64,000 bases of DNA, taken from the NCBI RefSeq assembly GCF_000013665.1, contig NC_007912.1, forward strand, positions 1,116,001 through 1,180,000. Reading direction: 5' to 3'. This document shows, piece by piece, positions 49,507 through 59,626 of this stretch. The notes under the pieces were generated by a model. That model saw nothing but the letters and a program-made list of their open reading frames with translations, made no database searches and was not told the origin of the DNA. Numbering within the stretch: position 1 is the first letter of the stretch; each line of letters opens with the position of its first letter. A program made the translations under genes and the position numbers. The stretch comes from Saccharophagus degradans 2-40. GTDB taxonomy: Bacteria; Pseudomonadota; Gammaproteobacteria; Pseudomonadales; Cellvibrionaceae.

Positions 49507-50772
49507 ATGCCCTCCTTTCCTCTTTCGCCCTTTGGTGAGCGTTTATCTGCACCTGCCGGTATTGTTTCTTTAATGGATGACCTAGGCGAGGCCCTAAACG
49601 TAAACCCTGATATTTTGTTTTTGGGCGGGGGGAACCCTGCACGTATCCCCGAGATGGAGCAGGCTTTCGCTCAAGCGTTGCAAGCCATAAGCGCTAACCC
49701 AGAGCAATTACATAAGATGCTGGGGGTGTACCAGTCGCCACGAGGGCACGAGGGCTTTATTGAGCGGTTAGTGCCTTTTTTGAATGAACGCTGCGGTTGG
49801 AGCATCACCAGCAAAAATATAGCCCTAGCTAATGGCAGTCAGTCGGCGTTTTTTATCTTGCTGAATATGTTGGCAGTGCCCGCTACCGCTAATACGCCCG
49901 CACAGAAAATTCACCTGCCCATGGCCCCCGAGTACCTCGGTTATAGCGGGCAAACCGTCGCGCCAGATATGTTTTGTGCTCATAAACCCCTTATTGAGCT
50001 GGTTGAGGGCAATCAATTTCGCTACCGAGTCGATTTAGCGACTCTCGCCAACACCCAAAATGTGGCTGCCTACTGCGTATCTATGCCTACCAACCCCACG
50101 GGTAACGTGCTGGCGCGTAGTGAAGTAGAGGCATTGCAGGTGCTTGCGGCGGAACAGCAAGTACCGCTTATATTAGATTGCGCTTATGGTGCGCCGCTTC
50201 CTGGAATTGTGTATCAAGAGGTTGCCTTGCCGTGGTCAGACAATAGCGTGTACATGTTTAGCTTATCCAAGCTTGGGTTACCTGGCGCGCGAACAGGCAT
50301 CATTGTGGGGCCGGAAGAGCTGGTAGAGCAGTTTGTGAATGCCAATACCGTAGCTAGTCTTGCCAATGGCAATGCAGGCCCAGCCCTAGCTGAGGCCCTA
50401 ATGGCGCAGGGGCAATTAGAGCCATTAATTCAGCATACCGTAACCCCTTTTTACCTTGCCAAGCGCAACCACATGCTAGGTGCGTTAGAGCAGGCCCTAG
50501 CAGGGCTGCCCTGCAGAGTGCATTGTGCCGACGGTGCCTTTTTTGTGTGGCTCTGGTTGCAAGATTTGCCTATAAGCGCCCATGCGCTCTACCTGCAAAT
50601 GAAAGCCGAGGGGGTATTAATTATGCCTGGTGAGCCTTTCTTTTTTGGCTTGGATGCACCGTGGGACCATGCAGAGCAGTGTATTCGCTTGTCTTACTGC
50701 CAAAGTGATGAGGTGATTGTAAAAGCGGTAACCATTTTAGGGCGGGTATTGCGCAAAGCTTATGGGGCTTGA
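49507..50772 (+). CDS. avtA: valine-pyruvate aminotransferase (AvtA-like)
   Basis: Class I/II PLP aminotransferase of 421 residues. It starts FPLSPFGERLSAPAGIVSLMDDLG, which matches AvtA (transaminase C), and has the PLP Lys in FSLSKLGLPGARTG at about residue 255 and the AYGAPLPG segment with the Tyr/Asp pair. In Escherichia coli AvtA exchanges amino groups between valine and pyruvate; the substrate here is inferred from homology. Confidence 0.9.
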   Translation: MPSFPLSPFGERLSAPAGIVSLMDDLGEALNVNPDILFLGGGNPARIPEMEQAFAQALQAISANPEQLHKMLGVYQSPRGHEGFIERLVPFLNERCGWSITSKNIALANGSQSAFFILLNMLAVPATANTPAQKIHLPMAPEYLGYSGQTVAPDMFCAHKPLIELVEGNQFRYRVDLATLANTQNVAAYCVSMPTNPTGNVLARSEVEALQVLAAEQQVPLILDCAYGAPLPGIVYQEVALPWSDNSVYMFSLSKLGLPGARTGIIVGPEELVEQFVNANTVASLANGNAGPALAEALMAQGQLEPLIQHTVTPFYLAKRNHMLGALEQALAGLPCRVHCADGAFFVWLWLQDLPISAHALYLQMKAEGVLIMPGEPFFFGLDAPWDHAEQCIRLSYCQSDEVIVKAVTILGRVLRKAYGA

Positions 50773-50826
50773 TGCGATTATTCGTCTATTCTGCAGCTAT
50801 CCTTGCTGCTGCCGTTGCTGTGCAAG

Positions 50827-51381
50827 TTAAGTGGTTAGTAGTTTTTTAGAGATACTTTTCAATGAGCTTGTCACTACATCACCTACGGGTACATCAATAG
50901 GAACAGCTATTACGTCGTCCTCATTCACTGGGCGCTCAAGCGTGTCGAACTGGCTATCCAATAGCTTGGTGGGCATAAAGTGGTTGGCGCGCGTGTCCAT
51001 CCTGCGTTTAATTGTATTTTTGTCGCCGTTTAAAAACACAAAAATAGTGTTGTAGCCCGCTTCACGTATTTGATCTCTGTGTTCCTTTCTCAAGCCCGAA
51101 AACGCCAAGGTGCAATCTATATGCAGCCGCGCAAGTTGGCGCAAGTGCCCGCAAATGGATCTTACCCACGGTTTGCGCATTTCATTGGTTAGCGGTATGC
51201 CTGATGCCATGCGCGATTTAGCTTCTTCGCTGTGGTAATCGTCGGCTTCCAAATAGCGGTAGCTCAGTGTATCTGCAATTTTTTGGGCAATGGTCGATTT
51301 ACCACAACCGGATACCCCCATTACTACAACGAGATTCGGCCGCTTCACTTCTGGCTTTAGTTTGGGTTCTGGAGAGAGCAT
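50827..51381 (-). CDS. gntK: gluconokinase
   Basis: The 184-residue kinase phosphorylates D-gluconate to 6-phosphogluconate. The P-loop is VMGVSGCGKSTI (about residues 20-31), followed by EADDYHSEEAKSRMASGIPLTNE and the LKKEHRD-like LRKEHRDQIR. It diverges from the LacI-type regulator across 146 bases that hold two operator-like palindromes. In this context its gluconate would come from phosphorolysis of cellobionate by the GH94 enzyme at 52671. The N-terminal 14 residues are Pro/Lys-rich and variable. Confidence 0.95.
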   Translation of the reverse strand: MLSPEPKLKPEVKRPNLVVVMGVSGCGKSTIAQKIADTLSYRYLEADDYHSEEAKSRMASGIPLTNEMRKPWVRSICGHLRQLARLHIDCTLAFSGLRKEHRDQIREAGYNTIFVFLNGDKNTIKRRMDTRANHFMPTKLLDSQFDTLERPVNEDDVIAVPIDVPVGDVVTSSLKSISKKLLTT

Positions 51382-51402
51382 GAGCGTAAATCTTAAAAGT
51401 GA

Positions 51403-51418
51403 ATGATTGCGTTATCAT
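51403..51418. promoter_or_regulatory. GntR/LacI-type operator, copy 1
   Basis: ATGATTGCGTTATCAT is a 16-bp near-palindrome centred on CG, 22 bases upstream of the gntK start. It matches the copies at 51432 and 56803, and resembles the Escherichia coli GntR operator ATGTTACCNGTAACAT in its ATG...CAT frame. Confidence 0.7.
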
Positions 51419-51431
51419 AGCACTTCAAAAT

Positions 51432-51447
51432 ATGGTAGCGCAATCAT
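51432..51447. promoter_or_regulatory. GntR/LacI-type operator, copy 2
   Basis: ATGGTAGCGCAATCAT is the second copy in the gntK-regulator gap, starting 29 bases after copy 1 (close to three helical turns), a spacing that would allow cooperative binding of two dimers. It lies 81 bases before the regulator ATG. Confidence 0.7.
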
Positions 51448-51527
51448 GTTGGCGTGTGATATTCTATGCCACGTATATCAAACAACTCATTTTGTAACAT
51501 TTCAGATGTATAAGTTAGGTTATTAAT

Positions 51528-52562
51528 ATGATTAATAAGGTGGCAAACAAGCGGATGACCTTGGCGGATGTGGCCGAAACTGCTGGTGTTAGCGCAATCA
51601 CAGTTTCGCGTGTAATTAATCAGCCAGATAAGGTTTCCGCTAGCATGCGTGATAAGGTCCAAAAGGCCATCGATAAGTTGGGCTATATTCCCAACCGTTC
51701 CGCAAGCGCGTTAGCCTCCGCTCGCTCTGGGGTGTTGGGGGTGGTTATTCCCTCGTTGTCCAATGCTGTTTTTAACGATGTGTTGCGCGGTATCTACGAT
51801 GTAGCGGGCCCCGCTGGCTATCAAGTGCTGTTGGTAGATACCCATTATTCGCCAATGGAAGAAGAGCGCATGGTGCGCACCCTGTTAAGTCAGGCGCCAG
51901 AGGCCATGATTATTACCGGTGGGGATCAGACTCAGCACACCCGCAAAATGCTTGTTAAATCTGGCGTGCCCATTGTGCAGGTTATGGAAACCGTAGAGAG
52001 CCCTATCGATATGAACGTAGGTTTTTCTCATCGCCAAGCAGGTTACGATTTAGTGACGCGCTTATTGGCTAACGGCTTTGACCGCATTGGCTTTTTGGGC
52101 GCTAGAATGGACCCGCGTGCGCAACAGCGTATGTTGGGGTACAAGCAGGCTATGGATACCGCTGGTAGAAATTACGATGGCCTTATTGTAACCACGCCTA
52201 AGCCTTCTTCTATTGCGATGGGGGGCGAGTTACTGCGCAGTGTTATGTCTAGCAGCAACGGTGTGTGTGATGCGCTATTTGCCTGTAACGACGACTTGGC
52301 GTTGGGGGCTTTGTTTGAGTGCCAGCGTATGAATATAAGCGTACCGGGTGATATGGCTATTTGCGGCTTTAACGATATTGAAACCGCGGCATTAGTCAAT
52401 CCATCTTTATCGAGCGTGCATGTGCCGCGCTACGAAATGGGCGTAACCGCAACCGAAATGGTGCTAAAGGTGTTGGCGGGTAACGAAGTTGAAAACAAAA
52501 AAATCGACATTGGCTACACCATTCAAATGCGCCAATCCACCAGCACCGATATTCATTGGTAG
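51528..52562 (+). CDS. gntR: LacI-family transcriptional regulator, GntR-like (gluconate operon type)
   Basis: The 344-residue protein has an N-terminal helix-turn-helix (MTLADVAETAGVSAITVSRVINQPDKVS, about residues 10-37, including hinge residues ALASARSG) and a periplasmic-binding-protein-like ligand domain. The helix-turn-helix and GVLGVVIPSLSN resemble GntR of Escherichia coli. It likely senses gluconate or cellobionate and represses gntK, itself and the transporter-phosphorylase operon through three matching operators; this is inference from shared sites. Confidence 0.9.
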   Translation: MINKVANKRMTLADVAETAGVSAITVSRVINQPDKVSASMRDKVQKAIDKLGYIPNRSASALASARSGVLGVVIPSLSNAVFNDVLRGIYDVAGPAGYQVLLVDTHYSPMEEERMVRTLLSQAPEAMIITGGDQTQHTRKMLVKSGVPIVQVMETVESPIDMNVGFSHRQAGYDLVTRLLANGFDRIGFLGARMDPRAQQRMLGYKQAMDTAGRNYDGLIVTTPKPSSIAMGGELLRSVMSSSNGVCDALFACNDDLALGALFECQRMNISVPGDMAICGFNDIETAALVNPSLSSVHVPRYEMGVTATEMVLKVLAGNEVENKKIDIGYTIQMRQSTSTDIHW

Positions 52563-52615
52563 GTTAGTAGCTGGTTGTTAGTGGAAAGCTGGTAAGCGCT
52601 AATAGCTTATTTGTA

Positions 52616-52646
52616 AAGCCCCTCCTAAATAGGCGGGGCTTTTTGT
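52616..52646. terminator. bidirectional hairpin between regulator and GH94 genes
   Basis: AAGCCCC and GGGGCTT (with an inner CCT/AGG pairing) followed by TTTTT; on the minus strand it also has an A-to-T-rich flank. It separates two converging genes. Confidence 0.75.
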
Positions 52647-52670
52647 TGTGGGGTGTAACAAGCTGGCCTG

Positions 52671-55037
52671 TTAGTGTGTGGCAGGTAATAGAACGGTTAA
52701 TTGATAGGTCGCGCCGGCGGTGATGTCGGAGATGGTGTTGCCACTTATTACCGATTCATTTAGCTGTATTTCCATTTCTTTTATATCGCTGCTTTTGCGG
52801 TAGCTCACGTTAAACGTTGCGCCTCTAAATTCCCTAACGGCTTCTGCTGTTTGCCAGGCGACAGGCAGTTGCGGTTGTACAACTAAGCCTTGTGGCGAGC
52901 CTTTCAAGCCGAATACCCCTTCAATTAAGCAGCGGTAAACCCACGAGACTGTACCCGTATTAAAGAGCTGGCTAGAGCGACCGGCGGTGCGGGGGTGCTG
53001 GTAGTATGCGCCGCGATAATAGTTAGGTATGAATACTGGCAGTTGGCCGCGCTGTAAAAGATCGGCTTCATCTGGCCCAGGCAGCATTTGGCGTAGCAGT
53101 TTATATGCGCGTTCGCTCTCGCCAATGGATAACAAGCTAAATATATAAAACACCGCCGCGTGATTATAAACAGAGCCGTTTTCTGCAGAGCCTGGGAATT
53201 TTTGGGTAACTCGGCCTACGTCATCGCGCATGGCGGTAAACGCGGGGGCCAGCATCATTACGCCGTAAGGGGTTTCCAGTTGTTGCTCTACTGCGTCTAG
53301 CAGGCATGGGATTTTTTGTTCGTCGGCGGCGCCGCCAAGTATTGCCCAGCTTTGTGGGTTTAGAAAAATTCTGCCTTCTTTATCTTTGCTGGTGCCAAAC
53401 AGTACGCCGTCATCTGTAATGCCGCGGCCAAACCATTCGCCATCCCAAATATGCTTGTTTACCGCCGCGTTTATATCTTTAGCGCCCTGTCTAAATTCGT
53501 TGGCGCAACTGTTTTGCTGCCGTTGTTCGCAAACATCTGCCCACAGGTTTAATGCATAAGCGGTAGCGACTGAAAGCCAGCCGGATACCCCTTTGCCCTT
53601 GTAGCCCACCATGTTCATGGGGTCGCACCAGTCGCCCTGTGCGATAAAGCTTAGGCCGCGTTCGTCGCGTGCTTGCAAAAGCCAGCGCATAGCGTGATGC
53701 ATATGTTGCTCAACAGTTTCGCGCTTCTCGCCACTCGCATAGGGTACTATTTCGTCTAATAGGGCGTAGTCATTGGTTTCATCCAAATAGGCTTGCATAC
53801 ACACCGGCAGCCAAACGCAGTGATCGGTATGGGGTATTTGGTTTATGTATTTAAGCTCGGCGCCTTCAAGCAATAAAATGCCGTCGGGCATTGCACCGCT
53901 TTCTTCCTGCTGGCTTAAGGCATGTAAAAACGCCTGCCGCGTAATGTTGGGCTTAATGTAGCTCATGCCCATATTGTCTTGAATATAATTGCGCGTTTGC
54001 GGGTCGGTGGTTAACCGGTTTACATCGCCGTGATAAAACACTTGGCGCGGTAGCCAGTGGTTTACAAAGTTGTTTAGTTCTGGGTCTGGGGTGTTAATTT
54101 GCAAGCAGCCTTTGCCGCTCGTTATATAGGTTTGGTATTCGCTTTTTGCTTTGGCAAAACCTTCGGCAGATAAATACTTATTGCGCAGTGCAATGGCTTC
54201 GCTCTCGTCAAATGCTGGGCCAAAAATAAAGCGAAAGGTTTGCTGCTCTTGCGCTGCAAGTTCGCGGCGGTATTGCAATACCGCTGTGGGCGTTTCGTAC
54301 AATGCGTTGCCGCAGCCCAGCGTTTCTTGTTGTATGGCGTTGGGGTTGTGCAACCCGCCTTCGCCTTCGAAGTTTTTCTGGTTTACTTCCCATGCTGCTG
54401 GGGCGGTTTCGTGAAGAAAGAACGTTTTATCTTTAAAGTCTTTATTCTTAAAGTAGTCGGCGACTTTTTGATAAGGCGTTACGCAGCTGGCAATAATGCC
54501 GCCGGCGGTTTGGCTGTAGTCACCAGATTGATTCATCCACGACATGTAACCCACAGGAAAGTACGGGTAAATACTGAGTTTACGAGGTTGCGCGCCGCCG
54601 TTTTTTATTTTTAGTTCCCACAATTCTACTACATCGTCCACCGGCAGGCTAAGACATAGCTCTACTTCAATGCCTAAAGCGGCAATATGCCAGCTTATAT
54701 CGCTCTTGCCTGCGTTAAAGCTAAAGTTGTTCAGCTGGCTGCGCACAGGCTCGTAGGGTGCCGAAAAAATCTCGCCTGTCTCTTCATCTTTTATATAGAA
54801 AAAGCGCCCGGGGTGATGCGCGTAATAGGGTTGCTCTGGTTGCATAAATGTTTTTGCTTCCAGATTGGGTGCGTAAGCGTATTTGGCTGGTTCTGGCTGC
54901 ATAAATTGCGCAACGGCGTAGCCGCGGCAATTTACTTGTATCATCATTTTTTTATTCCATAAAAACGATGCGCTTTGCGGCATAGCGGTAGGGCTAGTGA
55001 GTTGATAGCGTTCGCCGTTGTTAATGGCTTTTAACAT
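52671..55037 (-). CDS. GH94 phosphorylase, cellobionic acid phosphorylase
   Basis: Inverting phosphorolysis of cellobionate to glucose 1-phosphate and gluconate, in the cytosol. The 788-residue protein has the GH94 fold, with [12 protein letters not shown] carrying the general acid at D472. CBPs have DWND instead. R609 and K613 (DVGRVTQK) occupy the positions I recall for carboxylate binding in the Saccharophagus enzyme. The numbering fits that enzyme exactly. Gluconokinase, a GntR-like regulator and a transporter nearby agree. Cellobiose phosphorylase activity is the main alternative. It is the second gene after the GPH transporter, with a 110-base gap. Confidence 0.9.
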   Translation of the reverse strand: MLKAINNGERYQLTSPTAMPQSASFLWNKKMMIQVNCRGYAVAQFMQPEPAKYAYAPNLEAKTFMQPEQPYYAHHPGRFFYIKDEETGEIFSAPYEPVRSQLNNFSFNAGKSDISWHIAALGIEVELCLSLPVDDVVELWELKIKNGGAQPRKLSIYPYFPVGYMSWMNQSGDYSQTAGGIIASCVTPYQKVADYFKNKDFKDKTFFLHETAPAAWEVNQKNFEGEGGLHNPNAIQQETLGCGNALYETPTAVLQYRRELAAQEQQTFRFIFGPAFDESEAIALRNKYLSAEGFAKAKSEYQTYITSGKGCLQINTPDPELNNFVNHWLPRQVFYHGDVNRLTTDPQTRNYIQDNMGMSYIKPNITRQAFLHALSQQEESGAMPDGILLLEGAELKYINQIPHTDHCVWLPVCMQAYLDETNDYALLDEIVPYASGEKRETVEQHMHHAMRWLLQARDERGLSFIAQGDWCDPMNMVGYKGKGVSGWLSVATAYALNLWADVCEQRQQNSCANEFRQGAKDINAAVNKHIWDGEWFGRGITDDGVLFGTSKDKEGRIFLNPQSWAILGGAADEQKIPCLLDAVEQQLETPYGVMMLAPAFTAMRDDVGRVTQKFPGSAENGSVYNHAAVFYIFSLLSIGESERAYKLLRQMLPGPDEADLLQRGQLPVFIPNYYRGAYYQHPRTAGRSSQLFNTGTVSWVYRCLIEGVFGLKGSPQGLVVQPQLPVAWQTAEAVREFRGATFNVSYRKSSDIKEMEIQLNESVISGNTISDITAGATYQLTVLLPATH

Positions 55038-55147
55038 GGTGGTACCCCAATACTGCGGTGAAGAAATTAGATGTATCTACTTGATTGAATACGAAGCATC
55101 GGCCACCAAGGGCGGCCGATGTGTATGTTTAGCGCGTAATTTTTTGT

Positions 55148-56764
55148 TTATCTTTCGGCGAGCTCTTTTTGTATTTGCTCAATTTTGTTGCCAGTTAAGT
55201 TGTAAAAACGCAGTGCGAAAATGGCCACAAAAGCAAACACACCAGGGGCGGCGGTTTGTAAAATAACAATACCGGTTTGCGAGCCGTCGGATTGCGCTTC
55301 GTTGGCGGTGTAACCAATCGAGGCGAGCACTGCGCCGATTGCTACGCTGCCTACCATGCCGCCCATTTTTTGCGAAAAGCTTGCGGCAGAGAAAGTCATG
55401 CCCGTGGCGCGGCGTCCAGTTTTCCACTCGTTGTAATCTGCGGCATCGGCCAGCATAGACCAAGTAAGCGGCGATTTAGGGCCGAGCGCCAAGCTAATTA
55501 AAATGTTCAAAATAAACATAATATAAATTTCGATTGGCATGCTGGCGCTATCTATAACGGTTACAGCGCCATTCGCATCCTTACTTGTTTTTATAACGCT
55601 TATGGCTTCGCTCTTAGCGGTTTCTAAGCTAAGTGTTGGGCCTGTTTCTGGGTAGGCAACGCGGTTTTTAATAATCCAAAATACTTTTTCGTTGTATGTC
55701 CACTGGTAGCTGTCGCCATCTTTATGTGCTTCGCCCAGTAATTCTGCAGCGTCTAAGGTAATTGCCTCGTCTTGGGTGATTGTAACTACGCCGTTAGAGG
55801 TGGGCTTTGGAATAAAGGCAAAAACAATACAAAGCACACCAACCGTGGCCATCAAAATGGTTAGCAGTTTTGCTTTGTCGCCTATGCGACGCAATAGAAA
55901 TGGGTAGGACAAGGCGCCCACAGCGTAGGCTGCCATTTGTAAACCAATAAAGCTGCCCATAAGGTCTGGGCGCTCTACAAAGTATTTGAAGTAATAAGGT
56001 GCAGAGCTGCCGCGCAATACAATGGTAACCATTATGATTAGCGCGAGTGCGAATAGTACTACCCATGCGCGGTTTTTAAGCAGGTCTTTTATATCGTCGA
56101 TGGGGTTGGTTTTTTGTCCAACAGGTGGGCTCACGCGCTCTTTGGTTGAGGCAAAGGTTATCCAAAACAGAATTGTTGCAACGCAGGCGTAAAGCATCAT
56201 GGTCATTTGCCAGCCTTTGGCGTCGTCGCCTTGGCCAAAATACGCGGCGAGATCTGGGGTGGCGGCACCAACGATAATACTGGTGAAATAGGCGCAAAAG
56301 AAGCGAATGCTAAATAATGAGTTTCGCTCTGCTGTGTTTGCGGTTATCACCCCTGCTAACGATGAGTATGGCAAGTTCAAAATGGTGTAGGTAAGCATCA
56401 TTAGGGTGTAGGTAATATAGGCCCATACTAATTTACCTGTATCGCCTAAATCTGGTGTGCTCATGGTGAGCACTGCAGCACCGGCCATGGGTAGGGCGCC
56501 AAACAATAAGTAAGGCCGGAACTTGCCCCAGCGGGTGTTCGTTCTATCTGCTATTGCCCCTATGGCTGGGTCTGTACAGGCATCTATAAGCTTGGTAACG
56601 ACCATCATGATGGCGACGGATTTGGCCGAAATACCAAAAATATCGGTGTAAAAGAACACCAAGTAAGAGCCGATAATAGCCCAATAAAAATTAGATGCGG
56701 CATCGCCAAAGCCGTAGCCAATTTTCTCTTTTAAGCTAATTGTCCCCGTTCTATCTTGCGCCAT
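55148..56764 (-). CDS. GPH-family MFS sugar:cation symporter (probable cellobionate transporter)
   Basis: The 538-residue polytopic permease has the MelB/GPH start KIGYGFGDAASNFYWAIIGSYLVFFYTDIFG and the IGAIADRTNTRWGKFRPYLLFGA loop (Asp-Arg-Thr and WGKFRP). Unusually, about 85 hydrophilic residues are inserted near residues 320-406, between TM segments. It is first in the operon with the GH94 gene; the operator at 56803 lies 39 bases upstream of its ATG. Substrate inferred as cellobionate or another cello-oligo-acid. Confidence 0.85.
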   Translation of the reverse strand: MAQDRTGTISLKEKIGYGFGDAASNFYWAIIGSYLVFFYTDIFGISAKSVAIMMVVTKLIDACTDPAIGAIADRTNTRWGKFRPYLLFGALPMAGAAVLTMSTPDLGDTGKLVWAYITYTLMMLTYTILNLPYSSLAGVITANTAERNSLFSIRFFCAYFTSIIVGAATPDLAAYFGQGDDAKGWQMTMMLYACVATILFWITFASTKERVSPPVGQKTNPIDDIKDLLKNRAWVVLFALALIIMVTIVLRGSSAPYYFKYFVERPDLMGSFIGLQMAAYAVGALSYPFLLRRIGDKAKLLTILMATVGVLCIVFAFIPKPTSNGVVTITQDEAITLDAAELLGEAHKDGDSYQWTYNEKVFWIIKNRVAYPETGPTLSLETAKSEAISVIKTSKDANGAVTVIDSASMPIEIYIMFILNILISLALGPKSPLTWSMLADAADYNEWKTGRRATGMTFSAASFSQKMGGMVGSVAIGAVLASIGYTANEAQSDGSQTGIVILQTAAPGVFAFVAIFALRFYNLTGNKIEQIQKELAER

Positions 56765-56802
56765 TAGTGCGTACCTCTGGTTATTATTCTGTGTGCATTT
56801 TT

Positions 56803-56818
56803 ATGGTAGCGCTATCAT
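56803..56818. promoter_or_regulatory. GntR/LacI-type operator, copy 3
   Basis: ATGGTAGCGCTATCAT is the most symmetrical of the three sites; it differs from copy 2 at one position. It lies 39 bases upstream of the transporter start, which ties the transporter-GH94 operon to the gntK-regulator locus. Confidence 0.75.
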
Positions 56819-57115
56819 ATCGTTGCGGGCGTTTAAAATCCAGTTGGTCTACGCGGGTGTCGTGTTGTAAGGCTTATTGCGTGCGGGGCCAGTGCTGGCT
56901 TGGTGTGGCGCTGTATTGAGCTTTTTGTGCGGTTTTTGTAGGTGAGTGTAGGGTGAAGGCGCTTACAATAGTTATAGATATATACTTGTGCACAAGGTGG
57001 TGCTCAGGTAGTCTTTATACGTGCCTATTGTTGTATTTGGTGGGTTTTAGGTGAGGTAAATAGTACAGAGTTCGTAGTGGTGAGCCGGCATTAGCCCGTC
57101 GGCTACTCTTTTCGG

Positions 57116-57140
57116 GGGAGCATTCGCTCCCTATTTTTTA
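57116..57140 (+). terminator. orphan plus-strand intrinsic terminator
   Basis: GGGAGC pairs with GCTCCC around ATTC and is followed by TATTTTTT. A second small stem, AGCCG/CGGCT, lies just before it (57083-57104). No plus-strand gene precedes it, so it could end a small RNA or simply be a minus-strand leader fold. Confidence 0.5.
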
Positions 57141-57171
57141 TGTGGTGTCGCGTAGGGCTCAAGGCTCAAGG

Positions 57172-57798
57172 TTAACGCCAGTTTTTTTGCCAGGCTACCA
57201 TAACCTTTTCTGCATACCATATTTTGCCATAGCTGCCGTTGTAGCGCGCCAACGCTTCGGCCCAGTTGCCGTTTGCGCGTTCTAAGTAGTGTTTAAGTAT
57301 GGTACAGCCATAGCGCAGGTTGGTTTCTATGTGCATTAGGTTGTCGGTTTCTCTACCAATTTCGTTTTTCCAAAAGGGCATTATTTGCATTAAGCCGCGC
57401 GCGCCTACGCGCGAAAGTGCAAATTGGTCAAAATGGCTTTCTACTTGAATAACCGCTAATACAAACTCGGGCGGTAGGTCGGCTCGCTTTGCTTCGCGGT
57501 GAATGTGGCGTAGCAGGAATAATCGGTCATCGGGGTCTTTTACAAAGCGCTCCAATACCGCTGATTTTTGCATTAGCCAAACTTGCGCATCAAACTCATC
57601 CACAAAGCTATCTGCTTCGGCAACCGCTTGCATGAGTTTGGCTTTAAGCTCGGGGTCAATTTCTTCCGCCAGACAGGAGTGGCAAAAGGGAAGGAGCATT
57701 GCGAGCAAAGGCCCCAGCCAAAGGCGGGGCCAGCGTGCTCGGCGAAGGGGGTTATTTGCCGGTTTTAACAGCATTGTTAATAAATTCAATAATGTCAT
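57172..57798 (-). CDS. SLT-family lytic transglycosylase
   Basis: The 208-residue protein has a signal peptide ([21 protein letters not shown]) and a soluble lytic transglycosylase domain. The catalytic Glu is E120 in [16 protein letters not shown], with the [17 protein letters not shown] and LRYGC motifs. It cleaves glycan strands with 1,6-anhydro products. The ATG at 57798 overlaps the end of proS by 47 bases; an ATG at 57774 is an alternative. Neither start has a strong ribosome site. Confidence 0.9.
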   Translation of the reverse strand: MTLLNLLTMLLKPANNPLRRARWPRLWLGPLLAMLLPFCHSCLAEEIDPELKAKLMQAVAEADSFVDEFDAQVWLMQKSAVLERFVKDPDDRLFLLRHIHREAKRADLPPEFVLAVIQVESHFDQFALSRVGARGLMQIMPFWKNEIGRETDNLMHIETNLRYGCTILKHYLERANGNWAEALARYNGSYGKIWYAEKVMVAWQKNWR

Positions 57799-59479
57799 CT
57801 ACGGCAATGTCTTGGCTGTCGCTGTCGCGGCGACATTTGTATTCAAGCTGGCCTTTTTCTAGGCCTCTGTCGCCCACAACAATTCGGTGTGGAATACCCA
57901 TTAGCTCTGTGTCGGCAAGCATGCCGCCTAAGCGCGCTTTGGGTTCATCCATTAGCAGCACATCATAACCAAGTTGATTTAGTTGTGCGTAAAGCTCTTC
58001 ACACTTTTGCGCTACGGCTTCAGACTTTTGCATGTTGATAGGCACAATTGCCACGTGGAAGGGGGCAATGGCATCTGGCCAAATAATACCGTTGTCATCG
58101 TAGTTCTGCTCAATGGCAGAGGCAACAATACGAGAAACACCAATACCGTAACAGCCCATAATCATGGTTTTGTCTTTGCCGTTTTCATCCAGCACGCTGG
58201 CTTTCATGGCTTCGGAGTATTTGGTGCCCAACTGGAATATGTGGCCCACTTCGATACCGCGTTTGATATCAATAGTGCCCTTGCCGCAGGGGCTTGGGTC
58301 GCCAATAACCACATTGCGTATATCGACAACTTTATGTTCGGCGGCATCGCTCCAGTTGGCGTTGGTGTAATGGTAGCCATCCTTATTGGCGCCGCACACA
58401 AAGTTAACCAATGCTGCTGCGGCTCGGTCTACATATACTGGCATGGATAGGCCAATGGGGCCTAGCGAACCTACTTCTGCGCCAACGGCGGCTTTAATGC
58501 CGCTTTCGTCTGCAAATTCTAGTGGGTTGGCAACGTGCGCTAACTTAATTGCTTTAATGTCATTAAGTGCGTGGTCGCCGCGCAATACCAAGGCAACCAG
58601 AGTGTGTTTGCCGTCTTCGTTTTCTACCCCTTTTACGATTAGTGTTTTAACGGTTTGGGTAGTGGGTACATCTAATAGTTTGGCAACATCTTCAATCGTT
58701 TTTACGTTGGGTGTTGCAACTTCTTCGCGCGGTAAAGGCTCTGCAGTTTGCTTGGCCGGTGCTAGGGCTTCGGCAAGCTCTACGTTGGCTGCAAAGTTAC
58801 TTTCGGTGCTGAAGGCGATATCGTCTTCGCCGCTGTCTGCCAATACGTGAAATTCGTGTGAGCCAGTACCGCCAATAGAGCCTGTATCTGCAAGCACGGG
58901 GCGGTAATCTAAGCCAATGCGATCGAATATTTTGCAGTAGGCTGCGTGCATAATGTCGTAGGTTTCTTGCAGGCACTCTTGCGATGCGTGGAACGAGTAT
59001 GCATCTTTCATTAGAAATTCACGTGCGCGCATTACCCCAAAGCGTGGGCGAACTTCATCGCGAAACTTGGTTTGAATTTGGTAAAAGTTGGCGGGCAGCT
59101 GTTTGTAGCTCTTTAATTCGTTGCGAATTAAGTCGGTGATGACTTCTTCGTGGGTTGGGCCAAGGCAAAACGCGCGGTCGTGGCGGTCGTTAATGCGCAG
59201 TAGCTCTGGCCCGTATTGTTGCCAGCGACCAGACTCTTCCCACAGCTCTGCAGGTTGCACTACAGGCATTAATACCTCTTGGGCGCCGGCGCGGTCCATT
59301 TCTTCGCGCACGATGGTTTCTACTTTGCGCAACACGCGTAAGCCTGCGGGCAGCCAGTTATATAGGCCCGATGCGAGTTTGCGAATTAGGCCTGCGCGAA
59401 GCATTAGCTGGTGGCTTATTACTTCTGCGTCTGCTGGGGTTTCTTTGTAGGTGGCAATTAGGTACTTACTGGCTCTCAT
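57752..59479 (-). CDS. proS: prolyl-tRNA synthetase (bacterial type, with editing domain)
   Basis: Class II aminoacyl-tRNA synthetase of 575 residues. It has motif 2 ([26 protein letters not shown]), the inserted YbaK-like editing domain (about 225-400, with [27 protein letters not shown]) and motif 3 ([11 protein letters not shown]). A C-terminal anticodon-binding domain follows. The start [21 protein letters not shown] is usual. Confidence 0.98.
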   Translation of the reverse strand: MRASKYLIATYKETPADAEVISHQLMLRAGLIRKLASGLYNWLPAGLRVLRKVETIVREEMDRAGAQEVLMPVVQPAELWEESGRWQQYGPELLRINDRHDRAFCLGPTHEEVITDLIRNELKSYKQLPANFYQIQTKFRDEVRPRFGVMRAREFLMKDAYSFHASQECLQETYDIMHAAYCKIFDRIGLDYRPVLADTGSIGGTGSHEFHVLADSGEDDIAFSTESNFAANVELAEALAPAKQTAEPLPREEVATPNVKTIEDVAKLLDVPTTQTVKTLIVKGVENEDGKHTLVALVLRGDHALNDIKAIKLAHVANPLEFADESGIKAAVGAEVGSLGPIGLSMPVYVDRAAAALVNFVCGANKDGYHYTNANWSDAAEHKVVDIRNVVIGDPSPCGKGTIDIKRGIEVGHIFQLGTKYSEAMKASVLDENGKDKTMIMGCYGIGVSRIVASAIEQNYDDNGIIWPDAIAPFHVAIVPINMQKSEAVAQKCEELYAQLNQLGYDVLLMDEPKARLGGMLADTELMGIPHRIVVGDRGLEKGQLEYKCRRDSDSQDIAVDDIIEFINNAVKTGK

Positions 59480-59626
59480 GGTGGTCCTTGGTTGCTAGCG
59501 GGGAAACAGTCCCCGAGTAGGTTTATACTGTATTAGTATGCTCTTGCCGCATTTATTTGCAGGCGGGTTTCATTATTGCGCTATAGCGGCGTATTCTAAG
59601 GCGGTGAACTCATTTGAGGAATAGTT

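Larger units (their letters stand above)
56765..57171. other. intergenic region with orphan terminator
   Basis: These 407 bases between the transporter and lytic transglycosylase genes (both minus) have no supportable gene. They contain the operator near the transporter and a plus-strand terminator-like hairpin with no upstream plus-strand gene. Confidence 0.6.

Noticed and set aside
59520-59545. CTGTATTAGTATG as a second LexA box
   Set aside because: The right CAG half is missing, so it does not meet the CTG-N10-CAG rule.
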